A stretch of DNA of 64,000 nucleotides from the NCBI RefSeq assembly GCF_000002235.5, contig NW_022145613.1, forward strand, positions 8,556,429-8,620,428, written 5' to 3'. The position numbers were made by a program, and so were the translations under genes. The stretch comes from Strongylocentrotus purpuratus (Eukaryota > Echinodermata > Echinoidea > Camarodonta > Strongylocentrotidae). Positions 21,963-34,500 of the stretch are shown here, one piece after another. The notes beneath the pieces were generated by a model. It worked only from the letters and a program-made list of their open reading frames with translations. It searched no databases and had not been told where the DNA came from. Within the stretch, counting starts at the first letter, position 1; each line of letters starts with the position of its first letter.

Positions 21963-23460
21963 ATACAAAATATATTGTGCAAGGTTGCCTTCGTAAAGTA
22001 CTTATTCCACTCGCAAGTGTCTGCTTATTGTACTTTGTCAAACTACACTGGAATGAAATATGATATAATAATTACATCAAATGAAATTTTGGACTTCATT
22101 GACATATGTTTGGTTTCATAACCATGAGCACAATAATCTAGGTCAGGAATCTGCGTTGAAAAATAAAACGGATGCAACCGATATGTGTTGAACTGAGCTG
22201 ATCTGTTTGGAAAGTATGTAAAAGACATGCTGGAACGTTAGTGAGACAAACAATGTCTCCCTATTTATTTTGTCTCCGTGATAGTCCTGCTCAAACCACC
22301 AAAGGTCTCCCAAAGGTACCATCCACGCTAATTTAAAATCGCCCCCATCAATATATAATATATTGTGTAGAATTGTCTCCTAAATATACTTATTCCACTC
22401 GCAAGTGTCTACCTATTGTACTTTGTCAAACTACACTTGAATGAAGTATGATATAATAATTACATCAAATGAAATTCTGGACTTCAATGACATATGTTTG
22501 GTTTCATAACCATGAGCACAAAAATCTAGGTCAAGAATCTGCGTTAGAAAATAATAATACTAATAATAATAATAATGTTTGGAAAGTACGTAAAATACAT
22601 GCTGAAACGTTAGGGAGACACAAAATTGTCTCCCTATTCATTTTGTCTCCGTAATATACCTGCTCAAACCCCCTATTGTCTCCCAAAGGTACCATCCACG
22701 ATAATAATACTAATACATGCGATTTATACCGCGCTCGCATCCCCTTTGTAGAGTGCTCAAGGCGCACATATATTACCCCCTGATCATCAGGTACATTGCA
22801 AACCCGCCCAATTATCTTGAGCACACTCTCAACTCCCTGGGGAGCATACAAGCCGAGGCAGCCACCGGGCGCTCTGGGCTTTTAAACACCCGACCAAGGT
22901 TCCCATCACTCCTGGGTAGGGAGCAGCGTTCACAGATAAATACCCCTGCTGAAGAGTATGAGCAACTGGGCAATAGTGGGACTCGAACCCGCGACCCTCG
23001 TATTGAAAGACGAGAGCCCAAACCACTACACCACAGCGCCTCCGAATATATATGTGAAACTTTAAAATCGCCCCCATCAATATATAATATATTGTGTAGA
23101 ATTGTCTCCTAAATATACTTATTCCACTCACAAGTGTCTACCTATTGTACTTTGTCAAACTACACTTGAATGAAGTATTATATAATAATTACATCAAATG
23201 AAATTCTGGACTTCAATGACATATGTTTGGTTTCATAACCATGAGCACAATAATCTAGGTCAGGAATCTGCGTTGGAATATAAATAATACGTGTGTTAAA
23301 CTTTAAAATCGCCCCCATCAATTATGCATATAAGATGTATATTTTTGTATGTGCATTGATGTATAGAATTGTCTCCTTAATATACTTATTCCACTCAAAA
23401 GTGTCTGCTTATTGTACTTGTCAAACTGCACTGAAATGAAATACGATATTATGTTACTAA
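21963..23460 (+). repeat. Array of about 390-bp units interrupted by a SINE
   Basis: Four units are recognisable by CTTATTCCACTC(G/A)CAAGTGTC at about 22000, 22388, 23117 and 23385 and by GGTTTCATAACCATGAGCAC at about 22117, 22500 and 23230. The first two are spaced by about 388 bases; the next is displaced by the SINE at 22707-23045. Many TGTCTCC/GGAGACA motifs occur in the units and continue, degenerate, to about 23890. Confidence 0.85.
22707..23045 (-). mobile_element. tRNA-derived SINE, minus strand
   Basis: Read on the minus strand from 23045, the head is tRNA-like, with an A box (TGGTGTAGTGG, near 23032-23018) and a B box (GGTTCGAGTCC, near 22990-22979), as expected for a pol III internal promoter. 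A body of about 200 bases follows, then a 3' tail reading GCGCGGTATAAATCGCATG and short ATT-type repeats. It lies in a satellite unit whose uninterrupted sibling continues directly from ACCATCCACG to ATCGCCCCCATC at 22318-22350, so the insertion site is visible. Confidence 0.85.
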
Positions 23461-23925
23461 AGTAAGAAAATACTTTGTTTGTTTAGTTATAGTACTGGTG
23501 CATGGTAATGAGGCTTTCATACCTTTTTAACATTGTAAACAGGTAAAACTACACAGTCGTGTTGCACCTGCATAGTTATTTGATTTTGCTCATAAATATG
23601 TATTAGGGAGACATGTCTCCTAAAGGTGGCTAAAAAAATTACTGTCTCCTGAATGTGCTATCTGGAGTAAAAAAAACGTTAAGGAGACATTTTTATGCAC
23701 ATGTAAAAGCTATATCTGGAATTGAATTTTTTACTGACTCAAATTGTAAAAGCATCAATTTATGCTGCTATAAGAAGCACTCTCTAATATTGTAGAAGAT
23801 ACATGGTTTCTATATAGGGGCAGTCTGAACAGAAATGTAAAATGTCCCCCAAATATACCTATTTTGATGATGTCTCCCAAAGGTCCCATGCAAAGTTATA
23901 TATATATATATATATATATAAATGC

Positions 23926-24050
23926 AGCTGTTGGGGGAATATACATCATTATAATCCGTATCATCAGGGGAATTTGGCGTTAAGGTGAAATTTTTGATTC
24001 TCCTTAACATCTTTATTGCTTTGTGTGTCGTTCCCATTGAGAAAGCCACG
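23926..24050 (+). repeat. Dispersed repeat 'TGGGGGAATATACATCA', copy 1
   Basis: The phrase GGGGGAATATACATCA followed by TATAATCCGTATCAT and GGGAAT..GG(C/T)GTTAAGG recurs at about 24775-24900 and, weaker, at 38810-38880, each time on the + strand. It is a short interspersed repeat of unknown class. An AT microsatellite precedes this copy at about 23897-23920. Confidence 0.7.
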
Positions 24051-24368
24051 TCAGACTTTCCCTATTTGACCTTAGAGGGGGTATGTACTTCCAATTTAAT
24101 TTTCGTTGAATTCGAATAAAGAGAATCGCAAATACTATCGATTCGAAAATTGGGGTGTATATTGGGTTTGATGAAAAAACGGTCGAACGGGGCAAATCAT
24201 ATTTATGTCACTTGCTGTCGCGGGAGGACGAGTATATTTTATTATCTACCGTCGATCTGTTATCTACTAATGTAACAAATCTTGATATTATCAGCGCATT
24301 GAATATACTCGTCAAATAAAAACTTAAGACAAAACATTCATTTTTGCAGCTTCAAAAAATTATTCAAC

Positions 24369-24563
24369 TTGTTCGCACGCACCGTGCGTTGTATATATCC
24401 GATCCGAGAATTCGATCGCTCATCTGCTCAGTTCAGCTATCTGCGCGCGGCGCGGCGCGCGCGCACCAGTACCGAAGCTAAAGCTGCGGCGCATAGAGGT
24501 ATGAGCTGGAGGGACTCGATGCCGTACGTACAGATGCTACGCTACATGTGCCATAAATTCTCG
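24369..24563 (+). promoter_or_regulatory. Candidate gene 2 promoter and 5' UTR exon
   Basis: A local CpG-rich, GC-rich island (GCGCGCGGCGCGGCGCGCGC near 24440) stands out in AT-rich DNA. It is preceded by a TATA-like TGTATATATCC near 24391 and ends with a good donor, TTCTCG/GTAAGC, at 24563. The next usable acceptor, CTTTTTTCAG at 25593, opens the exon with gene 2's first ATG. This fits a noncoding first exon, but transcription is not shown. Confidence 0.35.
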
Positions 24564-25593
24564 GTAAGCTTTGTTTTCTCAACTGTTGTGTCATGATAAA
24601 CGTCTAGATCTAGAGATAAGTAGGCCAAGCAGAATACACCGACCCTGTGTTTATTTTTAGTGCATTTGGCCCGCACTGAATAAGAAATAGGTCACACGAT
24701 TTACTGAGGCCCCACTCATAACAAACGGGGTTAGTTAGACCGTTAGAAAGCATAATTGCGGCTATAGTATTGGGCCTTTGGGGGAATATACATCACTATA
24801 ATCCGTATCATAAAGGGAATCGGGTGTTAAGGGGAATTTTTTCCTTCACATCTTTATTTCTTTTTAAATTGTGTCATTCTAATTGGGAAAGCTTTGGGTA
24901 TAGGTCTAGGGTGTCCGGACAAGTTGGTTATCCGGACAAAACGGCAATTTCAAGATAGACCTAGATCTAGACCTAGTCTATTTAGAAGCAAGATTCCAGA
25001 ATTTGATTGAATAGACCCTATATTGTCAAAAAATATTATAAAGCACAAATGCTCACAGATATTTTTATTACTTGAGCCATAGTTTTTGTGAAATTCAAAT
25101 GCAAAAGAGGCGATTTTACTTGTGTTAAGCATGCGCGCACCGTGGGGGCTTTGGGGGCGCTAGCCCCCCGGGTCAAAGTTATAGGGGGCGCAAAATTTTG
25201 GTTAAAGGGGCGCAAAATTCTGCCAGGGGGGGCAAAACTTTGAGTGAGGACCTTAAAATTATTAATGGTCGAGCCCCCCGGGTGTTCAAATCCTGGGTGC
25301 GCGCATGTTAAGTGTCCGGACACCATAGGCTAGTTTTTCTTGCTTGTTTCTAGTAGCTGTGGTTAGACTTGAAGATTCATAATTGTTAGTGAATCCATTG
25401 AGTGCATGGGTAGATTTATGTTAGTCACGTAACGAAGTTGAACTCTCACTTTAATTTATACCTGCCAGCTTGAGTCATCCCTAGATACTGACTGCGAGTC
25501 TTATTCATGCACGCTCTCTCATACACCTATTTTATACAAATATTTATTCATTTTTTGATTTATCAAAAATTAACTGAGTTCCCCTTTTTTCAG
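24563..25593 (+). other. Presumed first intron of gene 2, repeat-bearing
   Basis: It holds copy 2 of the TGGGGGAATATACATCA repeat (about 24775-24900) and, near 25140-25300, a GC-rich stretch with CGCTAGCCCCCCGGG and a GAGCCCCCCGGG echo. No coding exon was recognised. Confidence 0.4.
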
Positions 25594-25594
25594 C

Positions 25595-28500
25595 ATGGAC
25601 AAGAGACATCCAAAAATGGCCCACAGACCAAAGGTAAGTTTCATTAAAAATAATGCATTGCCTATTAAGTATTGAAACATATTCTGATAAGTTGTTAAAA
25701 AAACGATCTGCATCTGACCTACACATATTGACTTAGAAGCTAGAGATGACCATATTGTATATTAAGGGAAATTACACCCAGACATTATTGTGCAGTCAGT
25801 AAAGGGAGAAAAATAAGCTGAACAAACTGTGACTTTCCAAAGTTTTGATTTACACCCGTCATGGGCTCCTTGAATTCGCAACGTACGGGCACAAAATGGC
25901 TGCCAACGTGGAGAACTCTCCATTCACTTTGTAAAAAAAAATTCACATTTTCCTCTTTTTCCGGAAAACGTAGACAAAAATTTGTTTTTTTTTTCAGTTA
26001 AATATAATCAATTTTGCAGCATTCCAGAAAGAATGGTGTTGATTCCTCATTTCAAATATGATTTGGATCCATTTTATTCCCCATGTATGACATAACCGAT
26101 TATGCTAACTGGCTATAAGTTGCCAATTCAAGGATGCCCATCACAGGTGGAAATGATAACTTTGAAAATTCATAACTTTTAAATGGATTGTCCGATTTTG
26201 CTCAAATTTACACAGTTTGTTCATCTTATTTTTCTTCATTAATTGACCACACATTAATGTCTGGGTGTAATTCCCCTTTAAGATTACATTACCGGTATAA
26301 CCTACTGAAATGTGCAAATTAATGAAATGATTAGCAATTTTAAATGAAAGCTCATATCTAACTTGTATTGTAACTGAAATTTATTTATTTATTCATTCAT
26401 TCATTTATTTATTTTTGTTATTATTATTCATTTATTTACCAGTATTCATTTTTTTTTTTTGGGGGGGGGTGGTGCAGTTTTTGGAAATGGACCACGTGCA
26501 GACATGACTTTCAATATCGATGATATAAATTTAGATGTGTATCTTGCACGGAGAACGCAGCGCGCGTTCGGCTCAATGCTATTATTGTAAACCCAATTTA
26601 GTTATTAACTGTTTTTCTTTCAACTTTTCTTTTTTTAAATTTTGAAGTAGGAAGTCTGAGATAGATATATAATAGTTAGTACACCAACCTATTCTCTATG
26701 GATTTTTTTCTTACAACTATTAAGCGGAAACGTGTATGTAAGAATGCAGCAGAACCCTTATATATCTACTGGATAAAGAACAAACAAGATCCACCAGGGA
26801 CTGAAGTCAAGTTTGTTAGTGATGTTATAGGTTAGTATCTTGTTCTTGTATAATGAGAAAGCTTTTGTGAGTTTTGGTTTCAGAAGGTGTTAAAATGACC
26901 TGTTGTCTGTATACGGTTTTATTCAAAGACAAATTTAAAGATAGACTGCAAATTTACAAATTTCCCTAAATCTCTAATAATTCACTAAAAATTCATGCTA
27001 AAAAGAAGACTACACCTGTACAAGCCCTTGCTCCAATTTAAAAACTCTTTGAACATGTGCTTTATGTTTTATACATACTTTTGTTTTGTTGAACATATTT
27101 CATATAAATACACTTGCAGCGAACTCTACGTCACGTTTTGTTCGACTGGGGAGGAGGGGGGGGGGGGGGGTGAAACAATCCCCACTTAAAGGGAAACCCA
27201 CCCTTGGAATTATCGTGTTCTCAAATCAAATGAACAAAGTGTACAAATTTGAGCATAATCAGACAATCCGTTCAATACTTATAAATTTTCAAATTCTCCA
27301 AGATCTTACGATCCCTGTTGCTGACGGGGAACCGTGCGCTCGGCAACATTGATGGAATTGTCGGACAACTCCTCATTCACTCTGTGTACGAAATTTCAAA
27401 GGTTTTTTCGTATTTTCAGAAAATTCAACAAAATTCAGATTTTTCTCTCCAGTGTGTCATGTCTTGGTTGACTCTGCATGTATTTGGGAAATATGATGAT
27501 TCCCAATCTCTTAATGTCACTTTAATCCATAAAAAAATTATACAAAGTGAATGAGAAGTTGTCCGCAAGTACGTCACAGATTATCTCAAATTTGCTGACC
27601 GCACAGATCCCCTTCAGCAGAAGGGATCGTGGTATTATTGATAATTTAAACATTCGTAACCTTTGAACGGTTTATCCGATTTTGCTCAAATTTGTTAATC
27701 TGATTTTCCTTCATTCTATGAGAGCACGATAATTCCACGGGTTGGTTCCCCTTTAAACAAAAGAGTACCTGTAGAGTCCCCCACCACTGCCTTAAAGGAG
27801 AAAGAAACCCTGGATTCAATTTGTTACCAGTTGATGAAGAAAAATATGATGATCAAACTGCAAAAATTTGAGCAAAATCGGATAATCCGTTCAATAATTA
27901 CGAATTTTCAAAGTTTCAGTGATCTCCTAGTTGTCATGGGGATCCTAATAATTATGTAATTAGATCAAATATACCATGATTATTCAACATCATTCTTCCA
28001 AAAATACTTGTAGAATTAACTTACACATGTATGTTATACTAAAGAGAAAAATGAAAACTGTGTCCACTTTTCTGAAGAAAAGAAGAAAATGATAAATTTT
28101 GTGTACAGAATGAATGGAGAGTTGTCCGCAAATACTTCACAGATTTGGTGAACGTAGCCGACTCATTGGTCGACGTTGCCGACTCAAGGATCCCCATGAC
28201 AGGACATCACTGAAAATTTGAAAATTCATATCTTTTGAACGGATTATCGGATTTTGCTCAAATTTTTACAGTTTCAATTTATTTTTCTTCATCTACTGAA
28301 ACAACATAAAATCCAGGTTTTCGTTGGTGACAAAGCATATTAAAGGCTGTGTGTGTTTTTTTTTATATTCGGTATTACGTTCCAGATGAAAATGCTTGCT
28401 ACTAAAGTCATTCCATTTTCTCTGGTTTAATTAATTTTCATGCAGGTAGGTATCTCACGTTGCCTTCCCAATATTTCTCTTTTTTTCTTTAATGCTCCAG

Positions 28501-31500
28501 GAAATGGACTGTTTGCTACAAAGACTTTTCAAAAGGACACCTTTATAGTAGAGTATGGAGGGAAGCTATTGAGAGGAAACAAATGCAATGACAAGGAAGA
28601 AACAAAGAACAATGACTACAAATTCTACTTCAAACACAGAGAAATAACACATTGGTAAGATTATGTATGAAGCTTATTTTCTTGAAGAGAATCTTACATG
28701 TATTGATAGATTCAAGAGGGTTCTGATCTTTGAATTATAAGGTCCGGTCCCACAGAGCTATATGGCCTAATCATGGCCATAACACGTCCCAAAAGTGGTT
28801 AGCCGTGAAGCAGATGATGTTGTCCATGATGAGGGCAAGTTTAATTCTAATCCCATTGGGATATTTCGATCACTTCAGTCCATGGGGGATGGGGGGGGGG
28901 GGGGGCTTTTTGCCCCCTCCCTTCTGATCTCGGCCGTTAATCGCACGATCGTGCTGAAATTCGGCATGCACATAACCTGTGATGTTAACTCTCAGATTGC
29001 GTAGTTAAATTAAAAAGAAAATTTATTGATTATGCTTATCAAGTGTTAATTATGCATGCACGAATTCTAATAAACAGAAATAAATCACTTACAGGAGCTC
29101 CAAATGTGCTGATTTGTGGTCTACATACTCCAAGTAGTGTTCCCAACAAATAATCTTGAAAAATAGAATTGCTATCAAAATTAATTTCTTATGTATTTTA
29201 TTGTTTTGTGAATTTCTTATGTATTTCTCTGTTTTTTCGATATGATTATTTCTATTTTTTTTTAGTGGATATTGTCAGTGACATTATTAGAGCCATAAAA
29301 AGTCCAATTAAAAGATTAATCTGGCAGAATTACAAAGTCGAAATACGAAAATCATTATAAAGGATTTGCCAATGATTATCGGGCAGAACTGTAAGTCGAC
29401 CTACGAACATTATGTTTTATGGAATATCGAGGTGAATAAAATAATCATCCATTTTCATTGTGACTCGTCTGACATTTTCAGAAAACTTCATGTTTCCAGT
29501 TTGATAACTTGAAAAATATTTTTCTTAGAACTTTTCTTCCTTCAAAATTATATCAAGGGCATAGCAACCCTCTTTTTTAAACAAAAAAAGTTTGGTCAAA
29601 ATTTATTCGTGTACGAGATATCCAAAGTTTTCTATTGTGGCTCACATGACACAAGACTCTCTTTACCTTACTGTACTCCATTGGATTTTGTTAAGAAAGT
29701 CTGTTGACTGTTCTCGATAAATTTATAGATCCATTGTGATAGGCCAATATATATATATTTAAAAAAATCCCATGTGGCAATTTTTTTTGTTTTTACATAG
29801 GTTGCATTTTAGTGAGAAGGTCTATGGGTATTGCTGTCCAGTGCTGTCAGTTCCCACCTTAAGTCTCACATGAAAATCTTCATGTCATGTATTGGGAAGC
29901 TCTCAGTCTCACGTGCTCAATCAATCATTCTCAGCCTTTCTAAACAGGGTCTACATCTTATTTCTAGTCAATCTAATTTCTCCTGCATTTCCTGCCAATG
30001 TCAAAATATGATAAGTCTTCCATCATTTATCCATTCTAATTTCAGCATTGATGCCTATGACTCGATGACCAATGGCAGGTATGCCAATGATGCCAAGGGA
30101 TTGAATGAAAATGCAACTGTGCGGAAGGTGGTTGTTGACGGAAATCCTCACCTGATAATCATGTCTAAGACAGAAATTCTTGCAGGGGAGGAAATCCGAT
30201 ATGACTATGGAAATCCAAATGCTCCATGGAGAGCGAGTATTAATATCAGCAAGGCACCAGAGCCTACAGCAGCCGACACCCTGATTCAGGATACTGTCAT
30301 GTCACCTGTTGAGCCTGTTCAAGTCATTAGCAAGGCACCAGAGCCTACACCAGCCGACACCCTGATTCAGGATACTGTCACATCACCTGTTGAGCCTGTT
30401 CAAGTCATTAGCAAGGCACCAGAGCCTACACCAGCCGACACCCTGATTCAGGATACTGTCGCGTCACCTGTTGAGCCTGTTCAAGTCATTAGCAAGGCAC
30501 CAGAGCCTACACCAGCCGACACCCTGATTCAGGATACTGTCACGTCACCTGTTGAGCCTGTTCAAGTCATTAGCAAGGCACCAGAGTCTACACCAGCCGA
30601 CACCCTGATTCAGGATACTGTCACGTCACCTGATGAGCCTGTTCAAGTCATTAGCAAGGCACCAGAGCCTACACCAGCCGACACCCTGATTCAGGATACT
30701 GTCACGTCACCTGTTGAGCCTGTTCAAGTCATTAGCAAGGCACCAGAGTCTACACCAGCCGACACCCTGATTCAGGATACTGTCACGTCACCTGTTGAGC
30801 CTGTTCAAGTCATTAGCAAGGCACCAGAGTCTACACCAGCCGACACCCTGATTCAGGATACTGTCACGTCACCTGATGAGCCTGTTCAAGTCATCAGCAA
30901 GGCACCAGAGCCTACAGCAGCCGACACCCTGATTCAGGATACTGTCATGTCACCTGTTGAGCCTGTTCAAGTCATTAGCAAGGCACCAGAGCCTACACCA
31001 GCCGACACCCTGATTCAGGATACTGTCACATCACCTGTTGAGCCTGTTCAAGTCATTAGCAAGGCACCAGAGCCTACACCAGCCGACACCCTGATTCAGG
31101 ATACTGTCGCGTCACCTGTTGAGCCTGTTCAAGTCATTAGCAAGGCACCAGAGCCTACACCAGCCGACACCCTGATTCAGGATACTGTCACGTCACCTGT
31201 TGAGCCTGTTCAAGTCATTAGCAAGGCACCAGAGTCTACACCAGCCGACACCCTGATTCAGGATACTGTCACGTCACCTGATGAGCCTGTTCAAGTCATT
31301 AGCAAGGCACCAGAGCCTACACCAGCCGACACCCTGATTCAGGATACTGTCACGTCACCTGTTGAGCCTGTTCAAGTCATTAGCAAGGCACCAGAGTCTA
31401 CACCAGCCGACACCCTGATTCAGGATACTGTCACGTCACCTGTTGAGCCTGTTCAAGTCATTAGCAAGGCACCAGAGTCTACACCAGCCGACACCCTGAT

Positions 31501-34500
31501 TCAGGATACTGTCACGTCACCTGATGAGCCTGTTCAAGTCATTAGCAAGGCACCAGAGCCTACACCAGCCGACACCCTGATTCAGGATACTGTCACGTCA
31601 CCTGTTGAGCCTGTTCAAGTCATTAGCAAGGCACCAGAGTCTACACCAGCCGACACCCTGATTCAGGATACTGTCATGTCACCTGTTGAGCCTGTTCAAG
31701 TCATTAGCAAGGCACCAGAGCCTACACCAGCCGACACCCTGATTCAGGATACTGTCACGTCACCTGTTGAGCCTGTTCAAGCCTACAGCCCATCTCAAGT
31801 CATTAGCAAGGCACCTTATGAGTCTATTTCAGCATGCAACCAGACTGAGAATGATAACAGTAGGACAACAGATAAATCTAGTCCAAACTGCACTCTAACA
31901 GATGATACGAGCATCGGTGGCTCAAGTGACGAAAATACCAATGACTGCGATGGAATGTTCACAATCAAACGGCGGCATTTGGAAAGTTTTACAGATGATG
32001 AGGACCGTGACCCTGACTATATCCCGTCTGACTGTTCTAACATTCAATCTGATTCTGAAGGGAGCATTGAATTTCCCCTCACCACAGCGAAACCAAGTGT
32101 GGAAAGTCGTCAGTGCAATGAAGACAAGAGCATTGCTTCTGACACTTCTCATCAGGAGAATAACTCTGCAAGTGATAGAAAGAAACATTACAAGAAACCC
32201 TACCGTTTCTGTATATATTGTAAAATTTTTAGAAGCAAGCTTTCTGATCACCTCAAGAAGAAACATAGTGATGAACCTAGGGTCAAATATGCACTCTCTC
32301 TGCCTAAAGGCGAAAGAGATGTTGAATTTGCGAATATAAAGAAAGAGGGAACATTTGTAGTTAACAAAAGGAGAGTGAAAGAAAATGAAGCATCTTTTGA
32401 GCGTGAAAGGGGGCCTAGCAGCTTATCTCCAGATGATATTGTCATATGTGGCACATGTTCTGGTGCCTACGCCTCCAGTTACATCAGAAAACACAAACGA
32501 CTGTGCATGAGGAAAAGTGATGCAAGCAAGCCTGCTGGAAAAATTCCTATAACTCTTCTTAAGATACCAGATCCAGACAGTGATTTTGCCTATGAGATTT
32601 TGGGCAAATTTAGGAAAGATAAAGTGGGGAGGATATGTCAGGAGGATCCAGTGCTACTTGAAATAGGGAAGAGACTCTGGTCCAAGCAGAAGAAAAAAGT
32701 GGACAAGAAGGTCCAAGTCAAGAGGTCAGTAATGACAGATATGCGTAGGTTAGCCTCACTGTATGTGATATTTGAAGAGATGCAGGAGACATTAGGTACC
32801 CTACCGATAAAGGCAAACAACATCTCAGATATGATGCAGCGTGCAAATTTTCGCCATCTGGAAGAAGCTTTGGAACGATATACAGAGAGAAATGAAGAAA
32901 CTGACAGTGTCACCGGTGTCAAAGCAGGACTGAAACTTGGGATCTACTATCTACTCAAGTCAGCTGCGAAAATACTGAAAGCCACATATTTGATGGATGA
33001 CAATGACAGAGCAGCTGAGGATTTGGACAGATTCACAGCAGTACTTGAATTACAGCATAACCACATGTTTGGTGATGCCACATACCTCTTAAACAAGAGA
33101 AGAGAAGAGAAACTGAGAAGACCCAGTGACCAGCCCCTCGAAACTGACATCAAAGCGATCAGAAACTACACTACGGAGACGATTAACGACATTGTCATGG
33201 ATGAGTTTAAATTCATTGACAAACACAAGTTCGTTGAGCTCCGCGATTGTGTTGTCACAAGGTTGACCCTTTTTAATGCAAGAAGGGGAGGAGAACCCAG
33301 TAGGTTGCACGTATCCCACTGGAAGGATGCAAAAAACGGCGTCTGGCTTGACCAGCAGCAATTAAATAATCTAGATCCGATAGACAGACGTCTAGCACAA
33401 GAACTGAAAGTAGGCTACCAAACAGGCAAGGGGAAGCATTTGGTGCCTATCCTCTTTCCCAAAGACACACATATTGCTCTTGATCAACTTATCAGCGAAG
33501 ATGTGAGATCTGCTGCTTCAGTGAGAGAAGACAATACTTACCTGTTTCCCACAACCGGCACATCAGATGGGCATGTGTCTGGATGGCATGCGCTAGACAA
33601 TGTCTGTGAGAAGGTACATCTTGAAAACAGGCGCACAATTACTGCTACAAAGAACAGACATAGGATAAGTGTCTTGTTTGCACTTGCTGATGTTCCAGAA
33701 GCAGAGCGAGGCTTCATATTTAAGCATCTCGGCCATTCTGCAGAAACAAATCGTAACATCTACCAAGCGCCACTGGCTGTGAAAGAGATAACTGTCGTGG
33801 GAAAACAGCTTCAGAACATGGATGGTTCAGGTGATTGCTTATTATCTATACATTAAATTATTAATGCTGTACATGGATAACCATTTAGAATAATTTTGTT
33901 CAGGCTGTAAATGTGGTTTGTCCTATCTTTTCAAATATTGTAAATGATAATGCCCCTTTACTAAAAGAGATGCATAGTTCTTTGGGGAAAAGGATACATT
34001 CCGGATGTTTTGAGTGAATTTTTTAATGTTGCAATCGAACAAACAACGCGGAATGCAACTAAAAACATAAAAACAGTTTTTAGGTTGATCTTTTCTTCAG
34101 TCCATCTTATCTCAACGGATGGCTCTAATGGTATGGTAGGATAGGAGTAATCTTCTGAAATAATGGGTTCTATTGCACGTATAGGTATTATGATAAAAAG
34201 TTCACCATATATGATTTTTGTCTTTTTGTTCATTATTTTACCCTCATAAAGACTGGAGGCCGAAAGCCCCCCCCCCCCCTAACGTTTCGTACATTAACTC
34301 CAGATGCCCGTACTGCAAAATTTTCGGATAATATTTTTTCACTCATCACGCAACTTTAGAGACCAAATTTGGCGCGCCTGCACCCCTTTGAAAAAAGTTG
34401 GTCGGCCAGAAAATGGGTCAAAATGTGATTTTGGGGGATTGAAAGAGTTCAATTGATTTCCATAAAAATCAGGAAATTTTTCCCCTACAAAATGGTACAA

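Noticed and set aside
22960-23045. Functional tRNA gene
   Set aside because: The A and B boxes are present, but the sequence continues into a SINE body and tail and the acceptor stem does not close. It is a SINE head.
31902-32339. 145-aa + frame and 114-aa - frame overlapping gene 2
   Set aside because: Shadows of the gene 2 exon in other frames; no conserved motifs.
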